64,000 bases of DNA from Enterococcus lemanii (GCF_016909125.1 NZ_JAFBFD010000009.1:1-64000); one strand, 5' to 3'; shown: positions 28,065 through 37,478, counted from the first letter of the stretch. The notes: generated by a model not told the origin, from the sequence alone. A program made the numbers and translations.

Positions 28065-28122
28065 GTTTTATCGATTGTATAAATAGACAAAATAATGCGA
28101 TTTAGTTTGTCTGCTTAATCGT

Positions 28123-29313
28123 TTAGCTGTTCAGAATTTGTTCAAAGGTTCCCCAAATGCAAACTTCTTTTTCGTCGACCATGACTTGACCTTTCGCAAT
28201 CACCGTGCGAATATCGAGCGTTTCTTTATCTAAGAGACAAAAATCAGCGTCTTTCCCTAACGCAATGTTGCCTTTTTGGTGTAATTTTAATATTTTAGCT
28301 GGGTTACATGTCACAGCGCGTAAGACAATTTCTAATGGAATCTCTTCGTTAAATACCGCGTCTTTTATCCCGACTAGCAGCGATTTTGAACTGCCAACGC
28401 CCATACCAAGAAATTCGTTATTTTCATCAAAATAAGGCAAGCTACCTTGACCGTCCGAAGTCATCGTAAAATTATCTAACGATACGCCTTCTGCTAATAA
28501 ACGTTTTAAAGCTTTACTAAAAGGAACTTCGCCATCGGTTTTTTCCCAGAATTCTGGGTTTTCACTACCGGTAAAATCAATCACGCCACCTTTTTTAGCA
28601 AATTCAATACAAGCTTCAAATACCCCTTGTGTTCGATTGGCGTGGGTCGGTAAAAATTGGGTAATTGGAATTTCCGTTTCTTCAATCGTTTGATTAATTA
28701 ATTTTAAGCGGTCTTTCCCATCACCTAGATGCACGTTAATAATCCCTGCTTTTCCAGACAACATGCCACCAACACGTGCGTCAGCTGCTGCTCGTGTAAA
28801 TTCAGCAAAGGTTGGTTGTGAAGAACGGTGATCAGATATCGCAATTTCACCAATGCCGATGATTTTATCGATTGTCAGGAAGTCTTTAATAATTGAGTCG
28901 GTCACCGGGGTCAGTGGTAAACGATATGAACCATCATAAACATACGTTGTAACGCCTTCTATTTCTAATCCACGTGCTTTACTAATTAAAGCAACCATAT
29001 CGCGCCCCACGCCATCTGTCCCTAAACAACCAACGACTGTCGTAACGCCGGCTTTGGTAAGTTGGCTAAGGGTTACTTCTGGTGTTCGGTTATGGTAGCC
29101 ATTTTCGCCACCACCACCCAGTAAGTGAAAATGACAATCAATAAAACCCGGTGTTAGAATTTGACCTTGTCCATTAATTTCTTCCACTTCAAGATTCTCA
29201 AAACAACCGATAATCGCGTCTTCAATCGCCACGATTTTATCATTAACAATTAAAATATCTTTGACACCTAAATAATCTGGTGCATATACTTCTGCTTGAC
29301 GAATAATTTTCAT
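28123..29313 (-). CDS. iadA: Isoaspartyl dipeptidase
   Basis: Metallo-dipeptidase of the amidohydrolase superfamily (M38) that hydrolyses beta-aspartyl dipeptides from protein breakdown. The metal site HxH is in FIDCHFHLLGGGGENGYHNRTPEV, which is diagnostic for the family. SDHRSSQPT and the later THANRT supply further metal and substrate residues, and the last Asp is in TMTSDGQGSLP. It lies downstream of the YfcC-family transporter, with a hairpin terminator between them. Confidence 0.93.
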   Translation of the reverse strand: MKIIRQAEVYAPDYLGVKDILIVNDKIVAIEDAIIGCFENLEVEEINGQGQILTPGFIDCHFHLLGGGGENGYHNRTPEVTLSQLTKAGVTTVVGCLGTDGVGRDMVALISKARGLEIEGVTTYVYDGSYRLPLTPVTDSIIKDFLTIDKIIGIGEIAISDHRSSQPTFAEFTRAAADARVGGMLSGKAGIINVHLGDGKDRLKLINQTIEETEIPITQFLPTHANRTQGVFEACIEFAKKGGVIDFTGSENPEFWEKTDGEVPFSKALKRLLAEGVSLDNFTMTSDGQGSLPYFDENNEFLGMGVGSSKSLLVGIKDAVFNEEIPLEIVLRAVTCNPAKILKLHQKGNIALGKDADFCLLDKETLDIRTVIAKGQVMVDEKEVCIWGTFEQILNS

Positions 29314-29341
29314 CTTGTTTTCCTTCTTTCTAAAAAAAATT

Positions 29342-29365
29342 GAGGTAGTCGTTTTCGACTACCTC
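29342..29365 (-). terminator. Terminator between the YfcC-family gene and iadA
   Basis: GAGGTAGTCG-TTTT-CGACTACCTC is a perfect 10-bp hairpin, and AATTTTTTTT follows on the minus strand. Confidence 0.85.
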
Positions 29366-29382
29366 ACAAATTTGCTTATCGA

Positions 29383-31104
29383 TTATTGTAAGCCAATCGC
29401 AATGGCAATCATAATGAAGATGGTTCCTAGTGCAAATAAAAATCCTTGCATTTTTATTTGGAATTTCGCCCAAGTTGCCCAATCAATTTTGGCTACTCCT
29501 AATACCCCAATTAAGCTCGCAGATACTGGTGTAAAGGCGTCCATGAAACCTGCTCCTAATTGGTATGCCAAGACAGCAATTTGGCGTGACACACCGACTA
29601 AGTCCGCTAATGGAGCCATAATTGGCATGGTTAAAGCGGCTTGACCAGAGTTTGAAGTGACCACTAAGTTAAAGAGACTTTGGAAAATGTACATCGCCCA
29701 AGCACCAAGCCAAGCAGGTACACCTGACAGAACCGTTCCCATACTGTGTAACATCGTATTTAAAGCCGATGGTACGTTGGCATCTGAGCCACCAAGTACA
29801 AGTAAAATTCCTTTGGCCATCCCAACCACAATCGCAGTGCCAGCTAAGTCAGCGGCGCCCGATTGAAAGGCAGAAGCAACATCATTAATTCCCATGCCTT
29901 CTAAGTTAAAGATTACAGCAATTATACCAGCTAAGAGTCCCATCACAAAGAACTGAGAAGCAATTTCTGGAATGTAGTACCCTTTTTGGGTCACACCCCA
30001 AACAATCCAAATTAAAACAATTAGCATTTCACCTAAAATTAATTTATGACCGAGTAAGAATGGTTTGTTTTCATCGGATGTTTTTTGAATATGTTCGCGG
30101 AAATAATTATCCGTTTTGTAAGTCAATGATTTTTCTGGATTTTTTCGAATTCTTTCGCCATAAACCATTAAATACGTTGCCGCTAAACCGGTCACAACAA
30201 ACCACATAATTAAACGGAAAGTTGCACCAGATAAGACCGGTATTCCTGCAATCCCTTGCGCTACCGCTACACTAAATGGACTCATCCAAGAGGTTGCATT
30301 CCCGACTTGAGAAGCAACATAGGTCACGGTTACCGCAACGATTGAATCATAACCTAAAGCAATGACAAAAGGCACCATCACCATTGAAAAAGGAATCACT
30401 TCTTCAGCCATTCCAAATGTTGCACCACCAAAAGAAAAGGCAAAAAATAACATTGGCAAGGCTAGGCGCTCAAGCCCTTTCGTTTTATTAATAAAGGCAA
30501 AAATCCCTGCATCAATGGCCCCGGTCTGCATAATAATACCAAATGCGCCACCAACAACTAAGATTAAAGCGGCAATCCCAACGGCCGATCCGTATTTGTC
30601 GCCTGATGTTAGTCCTTCAAACACAAAGTTTAAAAAGCCAAAACCGCCTGTATCGTCTGTCCCCCAAACGCGGGCTGTCTTGTGTAACTTTTTAGACGTA
30701 TCGTATATTTTTTCACCGTAAAGTTCATACAATGTGTCATCAGTTAAAGAAATCTCATCTAACGCCGATTGGGTCAATTCTTTTTGACCTCCTGCTAAGA
30801 TTTCTTCTAAGCCCTCTTTAGGAACTTGTAGCTCTTCTAGCGCTTCTGGATTATTTTGTAACGTTTCCAGTTGTTCAAAGACAAACGCTTGATCTAATGC
30901 ATACGAGTAGCGAAACGATTCTTGTTTTAAGACGGTACGAGTGCTCGTCTCGCCATTTGCGTTTTGATATTCAATCTCCTCTGTACTAAATTTTCCTGCT
31001 GGCACTAAAAAAGTCAATAACCAAGCAAAGACAACGACACCAAAAATAATAACATACGTGTGTGGCGTTTTCATTTTAGTAAAATCACGTTTTGTTTTAC
31101 CCAT
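29383..31104 (-). CDS. YfcC-family membrane transporter
   Basis: Polytopic transporter of the YfcC/DcuC-like family, whose members carry dicarboxylates, basic amino acids or peptides. N-terminal MKTPHTYVIIFGVVVFAWLLTFLVPAGKF is the family opening (a Pro-Ala-Gly after the first helix). An extended, charged extracellular stretch (about residues 45-140) is followed by eleven or so helices. AAAGGAAGAG lies ahead of the ATG. Its place before iadA suggests that it moves dipeptides or amino acids that IadA handles; this is an inference. Confidence 0.75.
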   Translation of the reverse strand: MGKTKRDFTKMKTPHTYVIIFGVVVFAWLLTFLVPAGKFSTEEIEYQNANGETSTRTVLKQESFRYSYALDQAFVFEQLETLQNNPEALEELQVPKEGLEEILAGGQKELTQSALDEISLTDDTLYELYGEKIYDTSKKLHKTARVWGTDDTGGFGFLNFVFEGLTSGDKYGSAVGIAALILVVGGAFGIIMQTGAIDAGIFAFINKTKGLERLALPMLFFAFSFGGATFGMAEEVIPFSMVMVPFVIALGYDSIVAVTVTYVASQVGNATSWMSPFSVAVAQGIAGIPVLSGATFRLIMWFVVTGLAATYLMVYGERIRKNPEKSLTYKTDNYFREHIQKTSDENKPFLLGHKLILGEMLIVLIWIVWGVTQKGYYIPEIASQFFVMGLLAGIIAVIFNLEGMGINDVASAFQSGAADLAGTAIVVGMAKGILLVLGGSDANVPSALNTMLHSMGTVLSGVPAWLGAWAMYIFQSLFNLVVTSNSGQAALTMPIMAPLADLVGVSRQIAVLAYQLGAGFMDAFTPVSASLIGVLGVAKIDWATWAKFQIKMQGFLFALGTIFIMIAIAIGLQ

Positions 31105-31316
31105 TTGTTTTTCTCTTCCTTTCGCTTTTTTTGAAATTGAGCAATCTTGCTATTTGCTCAAACGAAGATTCTCTCGATTTCATCCAACTAATTCATCCAA
31201 TTTAAAAAAATAATTTGATTTTTATGCAAAAATTAGATAATAGCCAAATTATTATACCTTATCTAATTATTAAATTCATTGGTAAAATATGAGAATTCAC
31301 GATTTTATAGCATATT
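31105..31316. other. Upstream region of the YfcC-family gene
   Basis: AT-rich, no gene seen. It must contain the transporter promoter. It leads into the IS remnant at 31317. Confidence 0.4.
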
Positions 31317-31576
31317 TCTTTTCTAGCTCTACCAAGGAATACGAGACGCTTTTTTAATCCAACGATTTTCATAGGTTATTTTTTAAGCACACAGATTGAT
31401 CAAAATCTGCAAAAATAAATTGCGTGTAAATTTGTGGTTTATACATTAGAAGCCGCCAATATTGATAAAAGTTCAAGATTTTCCGTATTCTACCGTTAAA
31501 AATCTTGAACTTGTTCCATAAAATATCGAGGTCAAACACTGCTATTTCAATGCTTTTTATTGAATCGGTAGACATT
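31317..31576 (-). pseudogene. Left-end remnant of an IS5/IS1182-type element, copy 2
   Basis: Same structure as copy 1: perfect 14-bp leader hairpin AAGTTCAAGATTTT (31469-31482) with AAAATCTTGAACTT (31499-31512), then ATG at 31446 opening MYKPQIYTQFIFADFDQSV. A frameshift and stops follow (ENRWIKKASRIPW is legible in another frame). The copy ends about 130 bases after the ATG. Confidence 0.75.
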
Positions 31577-31737
31577 AAATAATCGTTTCGTGTGAATATT
31601 TAGATAAGAAGAGTTCTTTTACTGTGTCATTACAACCACATAACGATTGCTTTAATTTTTTTAAGTGATTGACTAGGAAGTTTACAAAACAAAATACGCT
31701 TCGTTACTTTGTTTTGCTCCCTGTTTGAGTGAATAGT

Positions 31738-31776
31738 AAAAAAGATAGCCATTCAGATGAGTGGCTATCTTTTTTG
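31738..31776. terminator. Terminator near the dacA end
   Basis: AAAAAGATAGCCA pairs with TGGCTATCTTTTT around TTCAGATGAG; it works in either direction. The stretch between it and the IS remnant holds nothing recognised. Confidence 0.75.
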
Positions 31777-31843
31777 TGAGTTTCAAAAATTTATTTATAA
31801 ACACAAAAGATTTTAAGCTCCAAGAATTTGGGCCTCGCGCTTT

Positions 31844-33232
31844 TTATCTTCTTCCTCGATTTCGACGAGCTTGTCGGCGTTTTCTATTCGTTTGTATGAC
31901 GACTAGTCCTGTAATCAACACGATTAAACCAAAGATAAAGGCTAATAGCCATTGAATTTTTTGAATTCCCTTTTCAATAATGGTTTGGACCCCAAAGTTG
32001 CTTGATGAGGCTTGGGGTTTGTCAGGTGCTGATTGATTCGGTTTGTTCAAAAGCTTCACGTTTTGTTTTTGACTAGGAATTTTTTCGGAAACAGTTGGTA
32101 AACGATTGGCTAATGACAAAGTAGTCGCTTCTAATTGAAAAGTTGGTTGAACATCTTTTGGCATTAAATCGAAAAAACCTTGCGCTAGTTCAAACTTTTG
32201 GTCGGCTATTTCTTGTGCGCCAGGTTTTAAAATTTCACGATAAGTAAAATTTTTAAAACCATAATCTAAAATGGCATTGGCAAAAGGATGGCGTTTGTAT
32301 TCTCCTTCTGGATCTCCCCATTCAGAGACACCTAAAACAATCGTAATTAAACGTAACCCTTCTCGTTGCGCGGTCATCGCAATATTATAACCGCCTGACA
32401 TGCTCGAACCAGTCTTTAACCCATCGACGCCCGCAAACTCGTAACGAGTACCTGGCAACGAATGATTATACGTGTCGTGCGTCTCCTCATAAGGGGTTCC
32501 TTGCATCACGGTTACTTGTCGGGTGTGGGTGTAGTCTAATATTTCTGGGTACTCATTTAATAAATGATACACCAAAATTGAAAGGTCGCGCGCCGTTGTT
32601 TCATTGTCTGCCATTGGATCAAGCGAGCTTCCATCATAACCATTGGGAACGTAGAGTCCTGCAAAAGAACCAATGTCTGCACCGGTTGCGTTATAAATCG
32701 TTGTATTGTCCATTCCAAGTCGTTGCGCAGTTTCATTCATTTTCGCTAAAAAAGCCACGGGGTCTTTTTCGACTAATTCTGCTAACATAATCGTTGCTAC
32801 ATTTGAAGACGGTACTAATACCATCGGCAGTAAATCTTTTACGGGGTAGTTTACTCCTTCGACAATTGGCGCGTTGCTTAAGGCATAAATTTGAGACATC
32901 GCTTGATAACGAGCGTCGCCAGTAATCGTTGTATCAAGAGTAAACTGACCATTTTCGATGGCTTCATAGACTAAATATAACGTCATCAATTTCATAATAC
33001 TTGCTGGATTTCTTGGCAAGTCCGGATTTTCACCCCACAAATATTTTCCCGTATTGGCATCAATTAGGATAGCTGATTCTGGGCGATCCTGTACAAGTGC
33101 TTCTTCCCCAATTTGTTCGATTAACTCCATTACAGAAGGACTGCCTTCATCTGCCAATAGATTTTTTGGTAAAAAAATAAGCAACAGGCTTGCCATTAAA
33201 CCAATAACTATTTTTGTTCGTAATTTTCTCAC
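31844..33232 (-). CDS. dacA: D-alanyl-D-alanine carboxypeptidase (PBP5-like)
   Basis: Low-molecular-weight penicillin-binding protein that trims the last D-Ala of peptidoglycan. A signal peptide (IVIGLMASLLLIFLPKNLLA) is followed by the catalytic motifs SxxK in ASIMKLMT, SxN in VPSSNVAT and KTG in GLKTGSSMSGG. A C-terminal anchor helix (LLAFIFGLIVLITGLVVI) ends in a very basic tail. It starts with GTG at 33232 behind GAAAGGG. The full set of motifs suggests an active enzyme. Confidence 0.92.
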   Translation of the reverse strand: MRKLRTKIVIGLMASLLLIFLPKNLLADEGSPSVMELIEQIGEEALVQDRPESAILIDANTGKYLWGENPDLPRNPASIMKLMTLYLVYEAIENGQFTLDTTITGDARYQAMSQIYALSNAPIVEGVNYPVKDLLPMVLVPSSNVATIMLAELVEKDPVAFLAKMNETAQRLGMDNTTIYNATGADIGSFAGLYVPNGYDGSSLDPMADNETTARDLSILVYHLLNEYPEILDYTHTRQVTVMQGTPYEETHDTYNHSLPGTRYEFAGVDGLKTGSSMSGGYNIAMTAQREGLRLITIVLGVSEWGDPEGEYKRHPFANAILDYGFKNFTYREILKPGAQEIADQKFELAQGFFDLMPKDVQPTFQLEATTLSLANRLPTVSEKIPSQKQNVKLLNKPNQSAPDKPQASSSNFGVQTIIEKGIQKIQWLLAFIFGLIVLITGLVVIQTNRKRRQARRNRGRR

Positions 33233-33324
33233 TCGTCTAATCCCTTTCGTTGTTTCTTACATAATCATTCATTCCGTTGTTTGCTTTAACCTTCTTAGTA
33301 TAACAAATCTTCCCTAGTAAAAAT

Positions 33325-33360
33325 AGAAGCAACCACCATTTTTTACTGGTAGTTGCTTCT
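33325..33360 (-). terminator. Terminator of the PlcR/Rgg-like regulator gene
   Basis: AGAAGCAACCACCA (33325-33338) pairs with TGGTAGTTGCTTCT (33347-33360), one mismatch. ATTTTTAC follows on the minus strand. Confidence 0.8.
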
Positions 33361-33363
33361 TCA

Positions 33364-34254
33364 CTAATACAAATAAATATTTTTAAACTCTGGTGCACTG
33401 GCTAACTCTTCTTTAAAAGCTTCCAAACCTTTTAATTCAATAATGTTGCGATTAATTTTGGCAAAAGCTTTCGTGTCATAGTATCGTTCGACGATTTCTT
33501 GCGGTGCTTTGTTTTGTGCAAAAGCATTTTTAGCCAATTGGAACGTCAAACGCGCGAGATAATAAGTTACATGATGGTTTGAACAAATTTCTATCCCGTG
33601 CTTTAATAACGCATCACTTGTTTGGAAATCTTTGATATTCGCATAAAACGAACCACAATAATACAAAATATTTAACATTCGCCAAACATCATGTGTTTCT
33701 TGAATTGGTATTTGGTAAACTTCACTTACCGCTTTATTAAAAAAGTATTCGGCTTTTTCAATTTCACCAATATTTTCGTAAACCATTCCCATTCCCGTGT
33801 AAGCAAGCAAACCTAAAATCTCGACTTGTTCTTTAGGAATCTCAGAAATCATTCGGTTAAAATAGAAAACGGCATCTGCTGATGAACCTTTTTGTAAAGC
33901 AATTAAATAGCCTTTTAAGTAATCAAAAGACCAGCTTTGCGTTTGATCCGTTAGCTGACTTTGATCAATCGTTGCTAATATTTGTTCACTTTCTTGATAC
34001 TCTTGTAATATTAAATTAAATTCTGCTTTTATTAACTTCTGGTTGATCTCATCTTCTTCTACGCTGACTTCTGGAAACAGCTCACCCAAGCCGATGTTCA
34101 AGCGGTCACATAATTGGACTAGGATTTTAACTGTCGGAATTTGACCATTGTTTTCAAAACGACTTAGTGTTGCTTGTGTACAGATTCCTTCGCTTAGTTC
34201 TTTTTGTGAAAGACCGAGCGCTTTTCTCGTATTAATAAAATGCTGTATGTCCAT
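33364..34254 (-). CDS. PlcR/Rgg-like transcription regulator (HTH + TPR)
   Basis: Cytoplasmic regulator of the peptide-responsive RRNPP type. The N-terminal Xre helix-turn-helix is GLSQKELSEGICTQATLSRF (about residues 14-33). The remaining 220 residues form helical TPR-like repeats (GMGMVYENIGEIEKAEYFFNKA is one), the usual pheromone-binding part. GGTGGGG precedes the ATG. It lies 74 bases downstream of the YxeA-ABC operon in the same direction and may control it. No pheromone precursor gene was found nearby. Confidence 0.8.
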   Translation of the reverse strand: MDIQHFINTRKALGLSQKELSEGICTQATLSRFENNGQIPTVKILVQLCDRLNIGLGELFPEVSVEEDEINQKLIKAEFNLILQEYQESEQILATIDQSQLTDQTQSWSFDYLKGYLIALQKGSSADAVFYFNRMISEIPKEQVEILGLLAYTGMGMVYENIGEIEKAEYFFNKAVSEVYQIPIQETHDVWRMLNILYYCGSFYANIKDFQTSDALLKHGIEICSNHHVTYYLARLTFQLAKNAFAQNKAPQEIVERYYDTKAFAKINRNIIELKGLEAFKEELASAPEFKNIYLY

Positions 34255-34327
34255 CTTTTTTCCCCACCCAATCGTTAGTATGTTTATTGTAGCACAACTT
34301 TTAGGCTAAAATAAAGAGAACTCTTTT

Positions 34328-36136
34328 TTAATTTTTTTGAAAAACGATGCGACTGTAAAGGTGATCGGTAAGCAAATAATAGATAAAATATAATGTGAGG
34401 AAGATACCAAAAGCAAGTGGTACCCCACTGTACGGGTTACGCATAAACTCTGTAAACATTTGTAAGCCAAAAAGGACATGTAACATCCCTACAATTCCTG
34501 GTAAAAGGAATAAAATCGCAATTTCTTTATGGATGGCTCTTTTTAACAACGTTTGTGGGGCGCCAATTTTAGCCAGCATTTCATAACGCTTTTGATCGTC
34601 GGCTGCTGAAGATAAAATTTTAAACATTAAACAACTTGCAAGCATAGTTAAAAATGAAATTCCTAAAAAGAAGCCCATAAATTCAAAACCTGAGAATAGG
34701 CTATTAAATAATTCATAGACATAATATTTTTGTGAAAAAGCATTTATATCTTCTAGGCCTTTTATTTCGGGATTATTTGCTTGATTTTCCTCAACCAATG
34801 CTTGAATCAGTGGTATATTTTGTTCAAAATCATTGACTTCAATTAAAGAGAGTTGCCCTTCTGAAAGATCAAGGGCCGCAAATTCGTTTGCTGGGAGCAT
34901 CAGACTTTCTTTGGCATTTTGACTCGTTAATTCAAAACGTTTGATTTGCCAAATCAGCTCTGGCGTACTCAAAAAATCATCTCCAGTGTACTGGACTTTT
35001 GTCGCTGTCGTGTTGATTCCTGTTTTTTCTAACACTTTTAGCGGCATTTCATTCCATTCTGAAGCATTATAATAAATTTTTTGGCTATCTTCTTTAAAAT
35101 GATAAGTTCCTTCAGACACGGGCTCTAACGCTTGTATTTTTGCTTCATTTATTTTTTCACTATGATTTAAAACAAGATCATAGCTTGCTGTTTCTTTGGT
35201 CATCGTCGTAACGGCTTGTTTAAAACTCACCCCGACAGTAATGGCGCCAAGAGCCAATGCAAAAATAATGGTCACCATTGCTAATATTTTTGTATAGTCA
35301 CGAATTCTAAAGTTAAGCTGTCCTAAAGTAAAATTATTTAACCCTTTGGAAGAATAATTGCTCAAACGTTTTAACAAACGAAGCACGGCAATTACGGTTG
35401 AATGAAATAAGAAATAGGTGCCCAACGGTACCGTAAAGACTGAGACGGTTAGACCAAAAATTTGGTATTTTGCAATATTTAAGAAAAGATACCCACTAAT
35501 TAAAAGTAAAATAAAGCCAGTAATTGCCTCTAAAATAAATAAGAAAGGATTATTTTTAACTCGAACCGGCGTTTCTTCTTGTTTTAATAATTGTAAAATT
35601 GGTTGATGGATAAGCGATAAAGCATTCATAATAGCAACGATAAAAAATAAAAAGATAAAAAAGAGAATCGTCACCATAAAAGCATGGGTGTTCCAAGAAG
35701 AAAAATTGCTCACTTGAATGTTTAAACGTTTCATCAATAATTGTTGAACGATACTCGTTAAGCCAACGCCAAAAATTCCACCAACTAACGTTGAGAAAAA
35801 GCCAATTGTTAACGTCTCAATAAAAATCATTGTCGCAATTTTACTAACCTTGGCGCCAAGCATCATTAATAAGGCATAGCTTTTTTGGCGCATATTCATT
35901 AAAAAAGTATTGGCATAAAAAATATAGACTACCGTAATTAGACTAAGTAAAACCGTTCCGATGCGAAAGACCACAATGACCGAACCAATCGTTGGGTTAC
36001 TTAATAAAAATTCTTTATTTAAAGCTAAACTTTCAAACATATAAAAGACGCTTGAAGCAACAAGTAAACCGAAAAATAAGACAAAATAGTCACGCATCCG
36101 CGATTTCATCCCTGTTAAAGCAAGTTTAAATAACAT
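34328..36136 (-). CDS. YxdM/BceB-like ABC transporter permease
   Basis: FtsX-superfamily permease with about ten helices, 602 residues, and a central extracellular part (about residues 310-480) that is shorter than in the BceB-like protein at 14.7 kb. N-terminal LFKLALTGMKSRMRDYFVLFF is the usual opening of these permeases. AAGGGGACGTCTAG precedes the ATG. It pairs with the ATPase directly upstream. Confidence 0.88.
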   Translation of the reverse strand: MLFKLALTGMKSRMRDYFVLFFGLLVASSVFYMFESLALNKEFLLSNPTIGSVIVVFRIGTVLLSLITVVYIFYANTFLMNMRQKSYALLMMLGAKVSKIATMIFIETLTIGFFSTLVGGIFGVGLTSIVQQLLMKRLNIQVSNFSSWNTHAFMVTILFFIFLFFIVAIMNALSLIHQPILQLLKQEETPVRVKNNPFLFILEAITGFILLLISGYLFLNIAKYQIFGLTVSVFTVPLGTYFLFHSTVIAVLRLLKRLSNYSSKGLNNFTLGQLNFRIRDYTKILAMVTIIFALALGAITVGVSFKQAVTTMTKETASYDLVLNHSEKINEAKIQALEPVSEGTYHFKEDSQKIYYNASEWNEMPLKVLEKTGINTTATKVQYTGDDFLSTPELIWQIKRFELTSQNAKESLMLPANEFAALDLSEGQLSLIEVNDFEQNIPLIQALVEENQANNPEIKGLEDINAFSQKYYVYELFNSLFSGFEFMGFFLGISFLTMLASCLMFKILSSAADDQKRYEMLAKIGAPQTLLKRAIHKEIAILFLLPGIVGMLHVLFGLQMFTEFMRNPYSGVPLAFGIFLTLYFIYYLLTDHLYSRIVFQKN

Positions 36137-36149
36137 CTAGACGTCCCCT

Positions 36150-36902
36150 TTACTTCTCCAAATTTCCAATCGAAGTTAAAATTTCTTGGTAAAACTCATT
36201 TTGTGAAAACCCTTTTCGTTCAAGTGTTTGGTGGATTAGACCATCTTTAATTAATAAGATTTTTTGACAATAGCTTGCTGAATAAGGATCATGCGTCACT
36301 AATAAAATCGATACTCGATCTTGTTCATTTAAATCACGCATTAAAGTTAGCAAATCTTTGGCACTTTTAGAGTCTAGTGCTCCAGTTGGCTCATCGCCTA
36401 ATAGTAACGTTGGTTGCGTAATCAGCGCTCTAGCAGCAGCTACCCGTTGCTTTTGCCCACCAGAAATTTCATTGGGGTATTTATTTAAAATCGCAACAAT
36501 CCCTAACTTCTTAGCTATTTTTTGCGTACGTGCTTGTATTTCTTTTGCTTTTACACCTTGCAAGCTTAAAGGGATAGCGATATTTTCTGCTGCGGTTAAT
36601 GTCTCTAACAAATTAAAATCTTGGAAAATAAAACCAATCTCTTTTGCTCGAAAATCAGCTAACGCCCGACCTTTCAAATGGCTAATTTCGCGCCCTTTCA
36701 TCGCGACACTACCAGCCGTTGGTTGATCTAGTGTTGATAATAAATTTAATAAAGTGGATTTCCCTGAACCAGAAGCACCCATGATTCCAATAAACTCGCC
36801 TTCTTCTACTTTAAATGAAATTCCTTTTAGCGCTTTGGTTTGTTCTTGGTCCGGTTTGCCGTAAGTTTTTTCGACTTGATGCACTTCTAAAATAGTTGAC
36901 AC
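36150..36902 (-). CDS. YxdL/BceA-like ABC transporter ATPase
   Basis: ATPase with Walker A GASGSGKSTLLN, signature ISGGQKQRVAAARAL, Walker B LLLGDEPTGALDS and switch His in VTHDPYSAS. It starts with GTG at 36902 (VSTILEVHQ) behind GAAGGAAAAG. It forms one operon with the YxeA-family gene and the permease, as in the Bacillus yxdLM-yxeA locus, which responds to cationic peptides. No two-component system accompanies it here. Confidence 0.9.
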   Translation of the reverse strand: MSTILEVHQVEKTYGKPDQEQTKALKGISFKVEEGEFIGIMGASGSGKSTLLNLLSTLDQPTAGSVAMKGREISHLKGRALADFRAKEIGFIFQDFNLLETLTAAENIAIPLSLQGVKAKEIQARTQKIAKKLGIVAILNKYPNEISGGQKQRVAAARALITQPTLLLGDEPTGALDSKSAKDLLTLMRDLNEQDRVSILLVTHDPYSASYCQKILLIKDGLIHQTLERKGFSQNEFYQEILTSIGNLEK

Positions 36903-36923
36903 TTCTTTTCCTTCTTTCTACGA

Positions 36924-37301
36924 TTATTTTAATTTAGCTAAAACATTTTCAGGAATTTGACTGACATCGACAGGATTCGGACCTTCGACGATTCGTTTTT
37001 TACTAATTTCAGCAGTGACATAAGTATTTGGCGTTAACGGCGTTGGATCTTGGCTTGAAAGCTCGTAACTTTGAACGGCTACCTCGCCTTTTTCATCGAC
37101 AAATTCTAAAGTATAGTTATAAGAATAGTAATTTGAAATAATTTTTCCTGAACTATCTTTCGTTAATTCTTTATTTGGAACAGTCGCAGGAACAAGGGCA
37201 TAAGCGGTTTTGCCAACGTAAGTATCATTGTAATATTTATAAGTAATGCCTCCTAAAAATAAAATAATGACGATTCCAATTAGACTGAATATTTTTTTCA
37301 T
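36924..37301 (-). CDS. YxeA-family protein (DUF1093)
   Basis: Small exported protein with one N-terminal helix (IFSLIGIVIILFLGGITY) and a roughly 100-residue domain of the YxeA type (KTAYALVPATVPNKE, then NYYSYNYTLEFVDEKGE). Its function is unknown in general, but it is often encoded with Bce-type transporters. ATG at 37301 was chosen because GAGGTGG sits 6-8 bases upstream; a TTG at 37316 would overlap that site. It is first in the operon. Confidence 0.8.
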   Translation of the reverse strand: MKKIFSLIGIVIILFLGGITYKYYNDTYVGKTAYALVPATVPNKELTKDSSGKIISNYYSYNYTLEFVDEKGEVAVQSYELSSQDPTPLTPNTYVTAEISKKRIVEGPNPVDVSQIPENVLAKLK

Positions 37302-37340
37302 TTTTTTCCACCTCAAATAGTTTTGTTTTTTACAATGCTT

Positions 37341-37396
37341 ACTATACGCCCTTTCGACTCAAAAAAAACTTACAAAGATGACACATTTTGTAAGTT
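37341..37396 (-). promoter_or_regulatory. Promoter and inverted-repeat operator of the YxeA operon
   Basis: TATAGT (minus, 37346-37341) is a -10 box with no good -35. Upstream lies AACTTACAAA (37367-37376) inverted to TTTGTAAGTT (37387-37396). A promoter lacking a -35 and with an upstream dyad suggests activation. The half-site CTTACAAA is shared with the palindrome at 13888. Confidence 0.55.
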
Positions 37397-37433
37397 GAAT
37401 GAAAGATACTGAAAATAGGTTTCATAATTGAAT

Positions 37434-37478
37434 AAATACCGTCAGCCCTCGTAATCATTTAATGGCTGACGGTATTTA
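37434..37478 (-). terminator. Hairpin at the end of the LysR gene
   Basis: AAATACCGTCAGCC pairs with GGCTGACGGTATTT, overlapping the last codons of the gene. The following T tract (ATTTATTC) is weak. Confidence 0.6.

Noticed and set aside
31369-31575. 68-codon minus-strand frame starting MSTDSIKSIE
   Set aside because: It reads through the leader hairpin of the IS remnant; only its last part is the transposase start.
36358-36726. 122-codon frame antisense to the YxdL-like ATPase
   Set aside because: Lies fully inside the Walker/signature region of a conserved ATPase, with no ribosome site.
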